Of a stretch of DNA of 64,000 nt, positions 38,178 to 52,750 are shown in pieces. A program made the translations under genes and the position numbers. The notes beneath the pieces were generated by a model, which was given only the letters and a program-made list of their open reading frames with translations, did no database searches and had not been told where the DNA came from. Source of the stretch: Sinohyriopsis cumingii (Eukaryota; Mollusca; Bivalvia; Unionida; Unionidae); the NCBI GenBank assembly GCA_028554795.2, contig CM068839.1, positions 88,123,540 to 88,187,539 of the forward strand. Reading direction: 5' to 3'. Numbering within the stretch: the stretch's first letter is position 1; the number at the start of each line of letters is the position of its first letter.

Positions 38178-38980
38178 CATACTTAATGCAAAATAATGGT
38201 GAAAGACAAACGTTAATTCAAATAAAGCATCGCACACATACACACGAATGCAACAAGTGTATACAGACATGATGTCTTCCGTCGTCATACTATATACACC
38301 GGCTAATCAACAATAACTACTTAAAAGTGTTTAATTCAATTTTTAAATTCACAAAAAATGTGAGAAATACAATAAAACTCAAGAAATCTTTATTTGTTGG
38401 TATTCCGCAGCGTAACAAATGGAACGTAACGCCCAGTGTAATTTCGACAATTTAGAACAAATCTTCATATGCGACAAAAAGATTTCAAAGAAACTATATA
38501 TGTAATCTTTACTGGTTCGATCTACAAGTAAATAACTCCAGGATTCAGTTTATGGTGTACATTTCAAAAGGGAAATGGGATGAAATTATCTCGAAGTAAT
38601 TGTAAGCAAAGTGTACTAAAAGATTACATAGCTCGCCTCTTTGAAGTAATTATAAACAATGTAATAAACGAGTATGTATCTCAACTATTTGATGTAATTG
38701 AAACCAGAGTATTAAAGCCGAGTAAATATCTCAACTCGTTGAAGTAACTGTATAACTGTAAAAAGAGTAATAAATAAGTATATATCTCAATTCTCTGAAG
38801 TAATTGTAACCAAAATACAATAAATGATTACATAGCTCATCTCTTCAAGGTAATTGTAACTAGTCTAATAAACTATTACATATCTCAGCTCTTCCAAGCA
38901 ATTGTTAACAAAATGTAATAAATAACAGCTTAGATGACCTCTTCGATGCATTTAATAGTCTTCAGTTTACATAATAAAAA

Positions 38981-39978
38981 CTAATTATCATGCAGGTCAA
39001 TGGTCTTGGTGAGTTCAATGAACATCATGTAGAGTGGTTGACCTTGCTCTGTGTTCTTCTCTTGGAGTTGTCGTATGGAAAAGATCATGTCTGTCGTCGA
39101 CCTGCCTGCTTTAAAGCCGCACTGGGATTCCAGGTGCACACGGTCCGCCAGCAACTGCAGCCTGTTGAGTATAATGCGAGAATACACTTTGCCAACGATG
39201 CTCAGAAGCGAGATCCCTCTGTAATTATTACAGTCACTGAGGTCGCCATTGTTTTTGTAAACGGTATCTCGCGCATATCTTGGAGGACCGCTCCTTTCCT
39301 CCCAGCAGAGACAAAGTAGCTCATGCAGCAGCTGAAGCAATGTTGGTTTCCCACGTTCGATAGCTTTGGGCGGGATGCTGTCACTACATGGTGCTTTGTC
39401 GTTTGGGACGGAGTCGATTGCTTTGTTGAGCTCCTCTAAGGTGGGCACTTTGTGGAGCTCCTCTATGGTGGGCAGTTTTTATGCTGCTAGGGCTGCATCG
39501 GTGACTGACATTTCTTGGGAGCATAGCTCTGAGTAGTGTTCCACCCATCTGGCCATCTGCTGCTCGCAGTCAGTGATCTCCTCTCCCGTCAGAGATTTCT
39601 GGCGGACGATCCCTTTCACCATAGGGCCTAGAGCCTTCTTGATATCACAGTACATACCTTGGATGTTTCCGGATTCGGCACTGCGCTGGAGTCCTTCACA
39701 TAGTTGTTACCAGTACTCGTTCGCGCACTGTCTAGCGATGTGTTGGGTGTTGCTTCGAGCGCTTCTGAGATCAGCAAGCATCCGTTCATTAGGGCATTTT
39801 TTGTAAGCTTTGAAGGCTTTTCATTTGTCTTCGATTATTGGTTCTATCCTTGATAGATGTGCGCTGAACTAGTGCCAAACGTGGCCATGGCTGTGCTGTA
39901 GATGACACCCTTCATGGCGCTCCACATGGCTGTGGCATCGTGATCTGGCAGGTCTTGGAGTGCCTGGTCCAGGGCTAG
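38981..39978 (-). pseudogene. LINE RT-A fragment, unit 11
   Basis: RT frame 38981-39448 is open. T to C at 39235 gives Asp72 in place of Asn72, the same residue that module B has. Confidence 0.92.
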
Positions 39979-41378
39979 TATGAGAATACAAGAGTATATC
40001 ACAATTATGCTCATGCAGCTCTGAGATTTTTTCAGAGACGTACGAAAATTCAATCAAAATCCAATTAAACATTTTATAATTTCATTTGTATTAAATGTTC
40101 TAATTCGAGGTTATTAAAAGCTTATTACATGAATAAACTGCACAATTTTGCAGGTGCCACATTTTACTTAAATAAAAACAGACACCATGAAAAAGGAAAA
40201 ATCAGCCAAATATATTCATATATTACCAAAACATAATGCAAATAGACTTTTTTTTTTATAAATTATTACAAAAAGTGCACATGTAAGATTTATAAATTCT
40301 TTGGTTGATCTTTTTTATTCTGGCTGTGTCATACAGGAAATGTTTTTTAAACTAAACAGGCATTGGATATTGAAAATCAATTATAATCCTTATTATTGCA
40401 GCATATATACTTGTCAATTATTCTGGCCAAGCATTATGCTATAAGAATTGCATTGCATAAATGGAAATATATTGTACTGCAAACCCACTTCCTCACATCC
40501 GACCCTGTTATCTGTTCAATGAATGTATTCTACAAGTATCCTCAATGGCATGAATATGTGTTTTCTCTGAAATGTTTCAAACTTAATGCAAAATAATGGT
40601 GAAAGACAAACGTTAATTCAAATAAAGCATCACACACATACACACGAATGCAACAAGTGTATACAGACAGGATGTCTTTCTTTGTCATACTATTTACACC
40701 GATAAATCAACAATAACTACTTGAAAGTGTTTTATTCAATTTTTAAATTCGGAAAAATGTTAGAAATACAATAAAACTCAAGAAATATTTATTTGTTGGT
40801 ATTCCGCAGCGTGACAAATGGAACGTAACGCTCAGTGTAATTTCGACAATTTAGAACAAATGTTCATAACCGACAAAAAGATTTCAAAGAAACTATATAT
40901 GTAATCTTTACTGGTTCGATCTAGAAGTAAATAGCTGCAGGATTCAGCTAATGGTGTACATTTCAAAAGGGAAATGGGATGAAATTGTCTCGAAGTAATT
41001 GTAACCAAAGCGTACTAAAAGATTACATAGCTCGCCTCTTTGAAGTAATTATAAACAATGTAATAAACGAGTATGTATCTCAACAATTTGATGTAATTGT
41101 AACCAGAGTACTAAAGCCGAGTAAATATCTCAACTCGTTGAAGCAACTGTATAACTGTAACAAGAGTAATAAATGAGTATATATCTCAACTCTCTGAAGT
41201 AATTGTAACCAAAGTACAATAAATGATTACATAGCTCATCTCTTAGAGGTAATTGTAACTAGTCTAATAAACTATTACATATCTCAGCTCTTCCAAGCAA
41301 TTGTAAACAAAATGTAATAAATAACAGCTTAGATGACCTCTTCGATGCATTTAATAGTCTTCAGTTTACATAATAAAA

Positions 41379-41968
41379 CTAATTATCATGCAGGTCAAAG
41401 GTCTTGGTGAGGTCGATGAACATCATGTAGAGTGGTTGACCTTGCTCTGTGTTCTTCTCTTGGAGTTGTCGTATGGAAAATATCCTGTCTGTCGTCGACC
41501 TGCCTGCATTAAAGCCGCACTGGGATTCCAGGTGCACACTGTCCGCCAGCAACTGCAGCCTGTTGAATATAATGCGGGCATACACGTTGCCAACGATGCT
41601 CAGAAGCGAGATCAAGCGAGATCCCTCTGTAATTATTACAGTCACTGAGGTCGCCATTGTTTTTGTAAACGGTATCTCGCGCATGTCTTGGGGTCCGCTC
41701 CTTCCTCCCAGCAGAGACAAAGTAGCTCATGCAGTGGCTGAAGGAATGTTTGTTTCCCACGTTCGATAGCTTCGGGCGGGATGATGTCACTACCTGGTGC
41801 TTTTGTCGTTTGGGAGGGAGTCGATTGCTTTGCTGAGCTCCTCTAAGGTGGGCACTTTGTCGAGCTCATCCATGGTGGGCAGTTTTTATGCTGCTAGGGG
41901 CCGCATCGGTGACTGACATTTCTTGGGAGTATAGCTCTAGGTAGTGTTCCACCCATCTGGCCATCTGT
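41379..41968 (-). pseudogene. LINE RT-B fragment, unit 11 (extra frameshift)
   Basis: An extra T in the run at 41801-41804 shifts the frame inside the NDKAP block, so the first open stretch found in the other RT-B copies is lost here. Confidence 0.9.
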
Positions 41969-42771
41969 CATACTTAATGCAAAATAATGGTGAAAGACAA
42001 ACGTTAATTCAAATAAAGCATCGCACACATACACACGAATGCAACAAGTGTATACAGACATGATGTCTTCCGTCGTCATACTATATACACCGGCTAATCA
42101 ACAATAACTACTTAAAAGTGTTTAATTCAATTTTTAAATTCACAAAAAATGTGAGAAATACAATAAAACTCAAGAAATCTTTATTTGTTGGTATTCCGCA
42201 GCGTAACAAATGGAACGTAACGCCCAGTGTAATTTCGACAATTTAGAACAAATCTTCATATGCGACAAAAAGATTTCAAAGAAACTATATATGTAATCTT
42301 TACTGGTTCGATCTACAAGTAAATAACTCCAGGATTCAGTTTATGGTGTACATTTCAAAAGGGAAATGGGATGAAATTATCTCGAAGTAATTGTAAGCAA
42401 AGTGTACTAAAAGATTACATAGCTCGCCTCTTTGAAGTAATTATAAACAATGTAATAAACGAGTATGTATCTCAACTATTTGATGTAATTGAAACCAGAG
42501 TATTAAAGCCGAGTAAATATCTCAACTCGTTGAAGTAACTGTATAACTGTAAAAAGAGTAATAAATAAGTATATATCTCAATTCTCTGAAGTAATTGTAA
42601 CCAAAATACAATAAATGATTACATAGCTCATCTCTTCAAGGTAATTGTAACTAGTCTAATAAACTATTACATATCTCAGCTCTTCCAAGCAATTGTTAAC
42701 AAAATGTAATAAATAACAGCTTAGATGACCTCTTCGATGCATTTAATAGTCTTCAGTTTACATAATAAAAA

Positions 42772-43769
42772 CTAATTATCATGCAGGTCAATGGTCTTGG
42801 TGAGTTCAATGAACATCATGTAGAGTGGTTGACCTTGCTCTGTGTTCTTCTCTTGGAGTTGTCGTATGGAAAAGATCATGTCTGTCGTCGACCTGCCTGC
42901 TTTAAAGCCGCACTGGGATTCCAGGTGCACACGGTCCGCCAGCAACTGCAGCCTGTTGAGTATAATGCGAGAATACACTTTGCCAACGATGCTCAGAAGC
43001 GAGATCCCTCTGTAATTATTACAGTCACTGAGGTCGCCATTGTTTTTGTAAACGGTATCTCGCGCATATCTTGGAGGACCGCTCCTTTCCTCCCAGCAGA
43101 GACAAAGTAGCTCATGCAGCAGCTGAAGCAATGTTGGTTTCCCACGTTCGATAGCTTTGGGCGGGATGCTGTCACTACATGGTGCTTTGTCGTTTGGGAC
43201 GGAGTCGATTGCTTTGTTGAGCTCCTCTAAGGTGGGCACTTTGTGGAGCTCCTCTATGGTGGGCAGTTTTTATGCTGCTAGGGCTGCATCGGTGACTGAC
43301 ATTTCTTGGGAGCATAGCTCTGAGTAGTGTTCCACCCATCTGGCCATCTGTTGCTCGCAGTCAGTGATCTCCTCTCCCGTCAGAGATTTCTGGCGGACGA
43401 TCCCTTTCACCATAGGGCCTAGAGCCTTCTTGATATCACAGTACATACCTTGGATGTTTCCGGATTCGGCACTGCGCTGGAGTTCTTCACATAGTTGTTA
43501 CCAGCACTCGTTCGCGCACTGTCTAGCGATGTGTTGGGTGTTGCTTCGTGCGCTTCTGAGATCAGCAAGCATCCGTTCATTAGGGCATTTTTTGTAAGCT
43601 TTGAAGGCTTTTCATTTGTCTTCGATTATTGGTTCTATCCTTGATAGATGTGCGCTGAACTAGTGCCAAACGTGGCCATGGCTGTGCTGTAGATGACACC
43701 CTTCATGGCGCTCCACATGGCTGTGGCATCGTGATCTGGCAGGTCTTGGAGTGCCTGGTCCAGGGCTAG
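42772..43769 (-). pseudogene. LINE RT-A fragment, unit 12
   Basis: RT frame 42772-43239 is open, with Asp72. The linker has private changes at 43484 and 43505. Confidence 0.92.
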
Positions 43770-45170
43770 TATGAGAATACAAGAGTATATCACAATTATG
43801 CTCATGCAGCTCTGAGATTTTTTCAGAGACGTACGAAAATTCAATCAAAATCCAATTAAACATTTTATAATTTCATTTGTATTAAATGTTCTAATTCGAG
43901 GTTATTAAAAGCTTATTACATGAATAAACTGCACAATTTTCCAGGTGCCACATTTTACTTAAATAAAAACAGACACCATGAAAAAGGAAAAATCAGCCAA
44001 ATATATTCATATATTACCAAAACATAATGCAAATAGACTTTTTTTTAATATAAATTATTACAAAAAGTGCACATGTAAGATTTATAAATTCTTTGGTTGA
44101 TCTTTTTTATTCTGGCTGTGTCATACAGGAAATGTTTTTTAAACTAAACAGGCATTGGATATTGAAAATCAATTATAATCCTTATTATTGCAGCATATAT
44201 ACTTGTCAATTATTCTGGCCAAGCATTATGCTATAAGAATTGCATTGCATAAATGGAAATATATTGTACTGCAAACCCACTTCCTCACATCCGACCCTGT
44301 TATCTGTTCAATGAATGTATTCTACAAGTATCCTCAATGGCATGAATATGTGTTTTCTCTGAAATGTTTCAAACTTAATGCAAAATAATGGTGAAAGACA
44401 AACGTTAATTCAAATAAAGCATCACACACATACACACGAATGCAACAAGTGTATACAGACAGGATGTCTTTCTTTGTCATACTATTTACACCGATAAATC
44501 AACAATAACTACTTGAAAGTGTTTTATTCAATTTTTAAATTCGGAAAAATGTTAGAAATACAATAAAACTCAAGAAATATTTATTTGTTGGTATTCCGCA
44601 GCGTGACAAATGGAACGTAACGCTCAGTGTAATTTCGACAATTTAGAACAAATGTTCATAACCGACAAAAAGATTTCAAAGAAACTATATATGTAATCTT
44701 TACTGGTTCGATCTACAAGTAAATAGCTGCAGGATTCAGCTAATGGTGTACATTTCAAAAGGGAAATGGGATGAAATTGTCTCGAAGTAATTGTAACCAA
44801 AGCGTACTAAAAGATTACATAGCTCGCCTCTTTGAAGTAATTATAAACAATGTAATAAACGAGTATGTATCTCAACAATTTGATGTAATTGTAACCAGAG
44901 TACTAAAGCCGAGTAAATATCTCAACTCGTTGAAGCAACTGTATAACTGTAACAAGAGTAATAAATGAGTATATATCTCAACTCTCTGAAGTAATTGTAA
45001 CCAAAGTACAATAAATGATTACATAGCTCATCTCTTAGAGGTAATTGTAACTAGTCTAATAAACTATTACATATCTCAGCTCTTCCAAGCAATTGTAAAC
45101 AAAATGTAATAAATAACAGCTTAGATGACCTCTTCGATGCATTTAATAGTCTTCAGTTTACATAATAAAA

Positions 45171-45759
45171 CTAATTATCATGCAGGTCAAAGGTCTTGGT
45201 GAGGTCGATGAACATCATGTAGAGTGGTTGACCTTGCTCTGTGTTCTTCTCTTGGAGTTGTCGTATGGAAAATATCCTGTCTGTCGTCGACCTGCCTGCA
45301 TTAAAGCCGCACTGGGATTCCAGGTGCACACTGTCCGCCAGCAACTGCAGCCTGTTGAATATAATGCGGGCATACACGTTGCCAACGATGCTCAGAAGCG
45401 AGATCAAGCGAGATCCCTCTGTAATTATTACAGTCACTGAGGTCGCCATTGTTTTTGTAAACGGTATCTCGCGCATGTCTTGGGGTCCGCTCCTTCCTCC
45501 CAGCAGAGACAAAGTAGCTCATGCAGTGGCTGAAGGAATGTTTGTTTCCCACGTTCGATAGCTTCGGGCGGGATGATGTCACTACCTGGTGCTTTGTCGT
45601 TTGGGAGGGAGTCGATTGCTTTGCTGAGCTCCTCTAAGGTGGGCACTTTGTCGAGCTCATCCATGGTGGGCAGTTTTTATGCTGCTAGGGGCCGCATCGG
45701 TGACTGACATTTCTTGGGAGTATAGCTCTAGGTAGTGTTCCACCCATCTGGCCATCTGT
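45171..45759 (-). pseudogene. LINE RT-B fragment, unit 12
   Basis: Three-frame remnant with the duplication at 45396-45415. Confidence 0.9.
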
Positions 45760-46562
45760 CATACTTAATGCAAAATAATGGTGAAAGACAAACGTTAATT
45801 CAAATAAAGCATCGCACACATACACACGAATGCAACAAGTGTATACAGACATGATGTCTTCCGTCGTCATACTATATACACCGGCTAATCAACAATAACT
45901 ACTTAAAAGTGTTTAATTCAATTTTTAAATTCACAAAAAATGTGAGAAATACAATAAAACTCAAGAAATCTTTATTTGTTGGTATTCCGCAGCGTAACAA
46001 ATGGAACGTAACGCCCAGTGTAATTTCGACAATTTAGAACAAATCTTCATATGCGACAAAAAGATTTCAAAGAAACTATATATGTAATCTTTACTGGTTC
46101 GATCTACAAGTAAATAACTCCAGGATTCAGTTTATGGTGTACATTTCAAAAGGGAAATGGGATGAAATTATCTCGAAGTAATTGTAAGCAAAGTGTACTA
46201 AAAGATTACATAGCTCGCCTCTTTGAAGTAATTATAAACAATGTAATAAACGAGTATGTATCTCAACTATTTGATGTAATTGAAACCAGAGTATTAAAGC
46301 CGAGTAAATATCTCAACTCGTTGAAGTAACTGTATAACTGTAAAAAGAGTAATAAATAAGTATATATCTCAATTCTCTGAAGTAATTGTAACCAAAATAC
46401 AATAAATGATTACATAGCTCATCTCTTCAAGGTAATTGTAACTAGTCTAATAAACTATTACATATCTCAGCTCTTCCAAGCAATTGTTAACAAAATGTAA
46501 TAAATAACAGCTTAGATGACCTCTTCGATGCATTTAATAGTCTTCAGTTTACATAATAAAAA

Positions 46563-47560
46563 CTAATTATCATGCAGGTCAATGGTCTTGGTGAGTTCAA
46601 TGAACATCATGTAGAGTGGTTGACCTTGCTCTGTGTTCTTCTCTTGGAGTTGTCGTATGGAAAAGATCATGTCTGTCGTCGACCTGCCTGCTTTAAAGCC
46701 GCACTGGGATTCCAGGTGCACACGGTCCGCCAGCAACTGCAGCCTGTTGAGTATAATGCGAGAATACACTTTGCCAACGATGCTCAGAAGCGAGATCCCT
46801 CTGTAATTATTACAGTCACTGAGGTCGCCATTGTTTTTGTAAACGGTATCTCGCGCATATCTTGGAGGACCGCTCCTTTCCTCCCAGCAGAGACAAAGTA
46901 GCTCATGCAGCAGCTGAAGCAATGTTGGTTTCCCACGTTCGATAGCTTTGGGCGGGATGCTGTCACTACATGGTGCTTTGTCGTTTGGGACGGAGTCGAT
47001 TGCTTTGTTGAGCTCCTCTAAGGTGGGCACTTTGTGGAGCTCCTCTATGGTGGGCAGTTTTTATGCTGCTAGGGCTGCATCGGTGACTGACATTTCTTGG
47101 GAGCATAGCTCTGAGTAGTGTTCCACCCATCTGGCCATCTGCTGCTCGCAGTCAGTGATCTCCTCTCCCGTCAGAGATTTCTGGCGGACGATCCCTTTCA
47201 CCATAGGGCCTAGAGCCTTCTTGATATCACAGTACATACCTTGGATGTTTCCGGATTCGGCACTGCGCTGGAGTCCTTCACATAGTTGTTACCAGTACTC
47301 GTTCGCGCACTGTCTAGCGATGTGTTGGGTGTTGCTTCGAGCGCTTCTGAGATCAGCAAGCATCCGTTCATTAGGGCATTTTTTGTAAGCTTTGAAGGCT
47401 TTTCATTTGTCTTCGATTATTGGTTCTATCCTTGATAGATGTGCGCTGAACTAGTGCCAAACGTGGCCATGGCTGTGCTGTAGATGACACCCTTCATGGC
47501 GCTCCACATGGCTGTGGCATCGTGATCTGGCAGGTCTTGGAGTGCCTGGTCCAGGGCTAG
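46563..47560 (-). pseudogene. LINE RT-A fragment, unit 13
   Basis: RT frame 46563-47030 is open, with Asp72. Confidence 0.92.
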
Positions 47561-48960
47561 TATGAGAATACAAGAGTATATCACAATTATGCTCATGCAG
47601 CTCTGAGATTTTTTCAGAGACGTACGAAAATTCAATCAAAATCCAATTAAACATTTTATAATTTCATTTGTATTAAATGTTCTAATTCGAGGTTATTAAA
47701 AGCTTATTACATGAATAAACTGCACAATTTTGCAGGTGCCACATTTTACTTAAATAAAAACAGACACCATGAAAAAGGAAAAATCAGCCAAATATATTCA
47801 TATATTACCAAAACATAATGCAAATAGACTTTTTTTTTTATAAATTATTACAAAAAGTGCACATGTAAGATTTATAAATTCTTTGGTTGATCTTTTTTAT
47901 TCTGGCTGTGTCATACAGGAAATGTTTTTTAAACTAAACAGGCATTGGATATTGAAAATCAATTATAATCCTTATTATTGCAGCATATATACTTGTCAAT
48001 TATTCTGGCCAAGCATTATGCTATAAGAATTGCATTGCATAAATGGAAATATATTGTACTGCAAACCCACTTCCTCACATCCGACCCTGTTATCTGTTCA
48101 ATGAATGTATTCTACAAGTATCCTCAATGGCATGAATATGTGTTTTCTCTGAAATGTTTCAAACTTAATGCAAAATAATGGTGAAAGACAAACGTTAATT
48201 CAAATAAAGCATCACACACATACACACGAATGCAACAAGTGTATACAGACAGGATGTCTTTCTTTGTCATACTATTTACACCGATAAATCAACAATAACT
48301 ACTTGAAAGTGTTTTATTCAATTTTTAAATTCGGAAAAATGTTAGAAATACAATAAAACTCAAGAAATATTTATTTGTTGGTATTCCGCAGCGTGACAAA
48401 TGGAACGTAACGCTCAGTGTAATTTCGACAATTTAGAACAAATGTTCATAACCGACAAAAAGATTTCAAAGAAACTATATATGTAATCTTTACTGGTTCG
48501 ATCTACAAGTAAATAGCTCCAGGATTCAGCTAATGGTGTACATTTCAAAAGGGAAATGGGATGAAATTGTCTCGAAGTAATTGTAACCAAAGCGTACTAA
48601 AAGATTACATAGCTCGCCTCTTTGAAGTAATTATAAACAATGTAATAAACGAGTATGTATCTCAACAATTTGATGTAATTGTAACCAGAGTACTAAAGCC
48701 GAGTAAATATCTCAACTCGTTGAAGCAACTGTATAACTGTAACAAGAGTAATAAATGAGTATATATCTCAACTCTCTGAAGTAATTGTAACCAAAGTACA
48801 ATAAATGATTACATAGCTCATCTCTTAGAGGTAATTGTAACTAGTCTAATAAACTATTACATATCTCAGCTCTTCCAAGCAATTGTAAACAAAATGTAAT
48901 AAATAACAGCTTAGATGACCTCTTCGATGCATTTAATAGTCTTCAGTTTACATAATAAAA

Positions 48961-49549
48961 CTAATTATCATGCAGGTCAAAGGTCTTGGTGAGGTCGATG
49001 AACATCATGTAGAGTGGTTGACCTTGCTCTGTGTTCTTCTCTTGGAGTTGTCGTATGGAAAATATCCTGTCTGTCGTCGACCTGCCTGCATTAAAGCCGC
49101 ACTGGGATTCCAGGTGCACACTGTCCGCCAGCAACTGCAGCCTGTTGAATATAATGCGGGCATACACGTTGCCAACGATGCTCAGAAGCGAGATCAAGCG
49201 AGATCCCTCTGTAATTATTACAGTCACTGAGGTCGCCATTGTTTTTGTAAACGGTATCTCGCGCATGTCTTGGGGTCCGCTCCTTCCTCCCAGCAGAGAC
49301 AAAGTAGCTCATGCAGTGGCTGAAGGAATGTTTGTTTCCCACGTTCGATAGCTTCGGGCGGGATGATGTCACTACCTGGTGCTTTGACGTTTGGGAGGGA
49401 GTCGATTGCTTTGCTGAGCTCCTCTAAGGTGGGCACTTTGTCGAGCTCATCCATGGTGGGCAGTTTTTATGCTGCTAGGGGCCGCATCGGTGACTGACAT
49501 TTCTTGGGAGTATAGCTCTAGGTAGTGTTCCACCCATCTGGCCATCTGT
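48961..49549 (-). pseudogene. LINE RT-B fragment, unit 13
   Basis: T to A at 49387 turns the NDKAP block into NVKAP, a change in a normally conserved position. Confidence 0.9.
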
Positions 49550-50352
49550 CATACTTAATGCAAAATAATGGTGAAAGACAAACGTTAATTCAAATAAAGC
49601 ATCGCACACATACACACGAATGCAACAAGTGTATACAGACATGATGTCTTCCGTCGTCATACTATATACACCGGCTAATCAACAATAACTACTTAAAAGT
49701 GTTTAATTCAATTTTTAAATTCACAAAAAATGTGAGAAATACAATAAAACTCAAGAAATCTTTATTTGTTGGTATTCCGCAGCGTAACAAATGGAACGTA
49801 ACGCCCAGTGTAATTTCGACAATTTAGAACAAATCTTCATATGCGACAAAAAGATTTCAAAGAAACTATATATGTAATCTTTACTGGTTCGATCTACAAG
49901 TAAATAACTCCAGGATTCAGTTTATGGTGTACATTTCAAAAGGGAAATGGGATGAAATTATCTCGAAGTAATTGTAAGCAAAGTGTACTAAAAGATTACA
50001 TAGCTCGCCTCTTTGAAGTAATTATAAACAATGTAATAAACGAGTATGTATCTCAACTATTTGATGTAATTGAAACCAGAGTATTAAAGCCGAGTAAATA
50101 TCTCAACTCGTTGAAGTAACTGTATAACTGTAAAAAGAGTAATAAATAAGTATATATCTCAATTCTCTGAAGTAATTGTAACCAAAATACAATAAATGAT
50201 TACATAGCTCATCTCTTCAAGGTAATTGTAACTAGTCTAATAAACTATTACATATCTCAGCTCTTCCAAGCAATTGTTAACAAAATGTAATAAATAACAG
50301 CTTAGATGACCTCTTCGATGCATTTAATAGTCTTCAGTTTACATAATAAAAA

Positions 50353-51350
50353 CTAATTATCATGCAGGTCAATGGTCTTGGTGAGTTCAATGAACATCAT
50401 GTAGAGTGGTTGACCTTGCTCTGTGTTCTTCTCTTGGAGTTGTCGTATGGAAAAGATCATGTCTGTCGTCGACCTGCCTGCTTTAAAGCCGCACTGGGAT
50501 TCCAGGTGCACACGGTCCGCCAGCAACTGCAGCCTGTTGAGTATAATGCGAGAATACACTTTGCCAACGATGCTCAGAAGCGAGATCCCTCTGTAATTAT
50601 TACAGTCACTGAGGTCGCCATTGTTTTTGTAAACGGTATCTCGCGCATATCTTGGAGGACCGCTCCTTTCCTCCCAGCAGAGACAAAGTAGCTCATGCAG
50701 CAGCTGAAGCAATGTTGGTTTCCCACGTTCGATAGCTTTGGGCGGGATGCTGTCACTACATGGTGCTTTGTCGTTTGGGACGGAGTCGATTGCTTTGTTG
50801 AGCTCCTCTAAGGTGGGCACTTTGTGGAGCTCCTCTATGGTGGGCAGTTTTTATGCTGCTAGGGCTGCATCGGTGGCTGACATTTCTTGGGAGCATAGCT
50901 CTGAGTAGTGTTCCACCCATCTGGCCATCTGCTGCTCGCAGTCAGTGATCTCGTCTCCCGTCAGAGATTTCTGGCGGACGATCCCTTTCACCATAGGGCC
51001 TAGAGCCTTCTTGATATCACAGTACATACCTTGGATGTTTCCGGATTCGGCACTGCGCTGGAGTCCTTCACATAGTTGTTACCAGTACTCGTTCGCGCAC
51101 TGTCTAGCGATGTGTTGGGTGTTGCTTCGAGCGCTTCTGAGATCAGCAAGCATCCGTTCATTAGGGCATTTTTTGTAAGCTTTGAAGGCTTTTCATTTGT
51201 CTTCGATTATTGGTTCTATCCTTGATAGATGTGCGCTGAACTAGTGCCAAACGTGGCCATGGCTGTGCTGTAGATGACACCCTTCATGGCGCTCCACATG
51301 GCTGTGGCATCGTGATCTGGCAGGTCTTGGAGTGCCTGGTCCAGGGCTAG
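50353..51350 (-). pseudogene. LINE RT-A fragment, unit 14
   Basis: RT frame 50353-50820 is open, with Asp72. The linker has private changes at 50876 and 50953. Confidence 0.92.
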
Positions 51351-52750
51351 TATGAGAATACAAGAGTATATCACAATTATGCTCATGCAGCTCTGAGATT
51401 TTTTCAGAGACGTACGAAAATTCAATCAAAATCCAATTAAACATTTTATAATTTCATTTGTATTAAATGTTCTAATTCGAGGTTATTAAAAGCTTATTAC
51501 ATGAATAAACTGCACAATTTTGCAGGTGCCACATTTTACTTAAATAAAAACAGACACCATGAAAAAGGAAAAATCAGCCAAATATATTCATATATTACCA
51601 AAACATAATGCAAATAGACTTTTTTTTTTATAAATTATTACAAAAAGTGCACATGTAAGATTTATAAATTCTTTGGTTGATCTTTTTTATTCTGGCTGTG
51701 TCATACAGGAAATGTTTTTTAAACTAAACAGGCATTGGATATTGAAAATCAATTATAATCCTTATTATTGCAGCATATATACTTGTCAATTATTCTGGCC
51801 AAGCATTATGCTATAAGAATTGCATTGCATAAATGGAAATATATTGTACTGCAAACCCACTTCCTCACATCCGACCCTGTTATCTGTTCAATGAATGTAT
51901 TCTACAAGTATCCTCAATGGCATGAATATGTGTTTTCTCTGAAATGTTTCAAACTTAATGCAAAATAATGGTGAAAGACAAACGTTAATTCAAATAAAGC
52001 ATCACACACATACACACGAATGCAACAAGTGTATACAAACAGGATGTCTTTCTTTGTCATACTATTTCCACCGATAAATCAACAATAACTACTTGAAAGT
52101 GTTTTATTCAATTTTTAAATTCGGAAAAATGTTAGAAATACAATAAAACTCAAGAAATATTTATTTGTTGGTATTCCGCAGCGTGACAAATGGAACGTAA
52201 CGCTCAGTGTAATTTCGACAATTTAGAACAAATGTTCATAACCGACAAAAAGATTTCAAAGAAACTATATATGTAATCTTTACTGGTTCGATCTACAAGT
52301 AAATAGCTGCAGGATTCAGCTAATGGTGTACATTTCAAAAGGGAAATGGGATGAAATTGTCTCGAAGTAATTGTAACCAAAGCGTACTAAAAGATTACAT
52401 AGCTCGCCTCTTTGAAGTAATTATAAACAATGTAATAAACGAGTATGTATCTCAACAATTTGATGTAATTGTAACCAGAGTACTAAAGCCGAGTAAATAT
52501 CTCAACTCGTTGAAGCAACTGTATAACTGTAACAAGAGTAATAAATGAGTATATATCTCAACTCTCTGAAGTAATTGTAACCAAAGTACAATAAATGATT
52601 ACATAGCTCATCTCTTAGAGGTAATTGTAACTAGTCTAATAAACTATTACATATCTCAGCTCTTCCAAGCAATTGTAAACAAAATGTAATAAATAACAGC
52701 TTAGATGACCTCTTCGATGCATTTAATAGTCTTCAGTTTACATAATAAAA

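Larger units (their letters stand above)
38178..41968. repeat. Megasatellite unit 11
   Basis: Modules: A 38178-39560, U 39561-40577, B 40578-41968. The T/AT tract in U is one base short. A T run at 41801-41804 in B has one extra T, so the unit is again 3,791 bp. T to C at 39235 changes Asn to Asp in RT-A. C to G at 40924 is private. Confidence 0.96.
41969..45759. repeat. Megasatellite unit 12 (cluster of private changes in U)
   Basis: Modules: A 41969-43351, U 43352-44369, B 44370-45759. Four private changes lie within about 560 bp of U: C to T at 43484, T to C at 43505, G to C at 43941 and T to A at 44047. It carries T instead of C before TGCTCGC and the CGTGCG form, like units 15 and 16. 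Confidence 0.96.
45760..49549. repeat. Megasatellite unit 13 (3,790 bp)
   Basis: Modules: A 45760-47142, U 47143-48159, B 48160-49549. It has the short T/AT tract in U and GCTCC in B near 48517, so its markers match unit 10. T to A at 49387 is private and changes Asp to Val in the RT-B reading. Confidence 0.96.
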
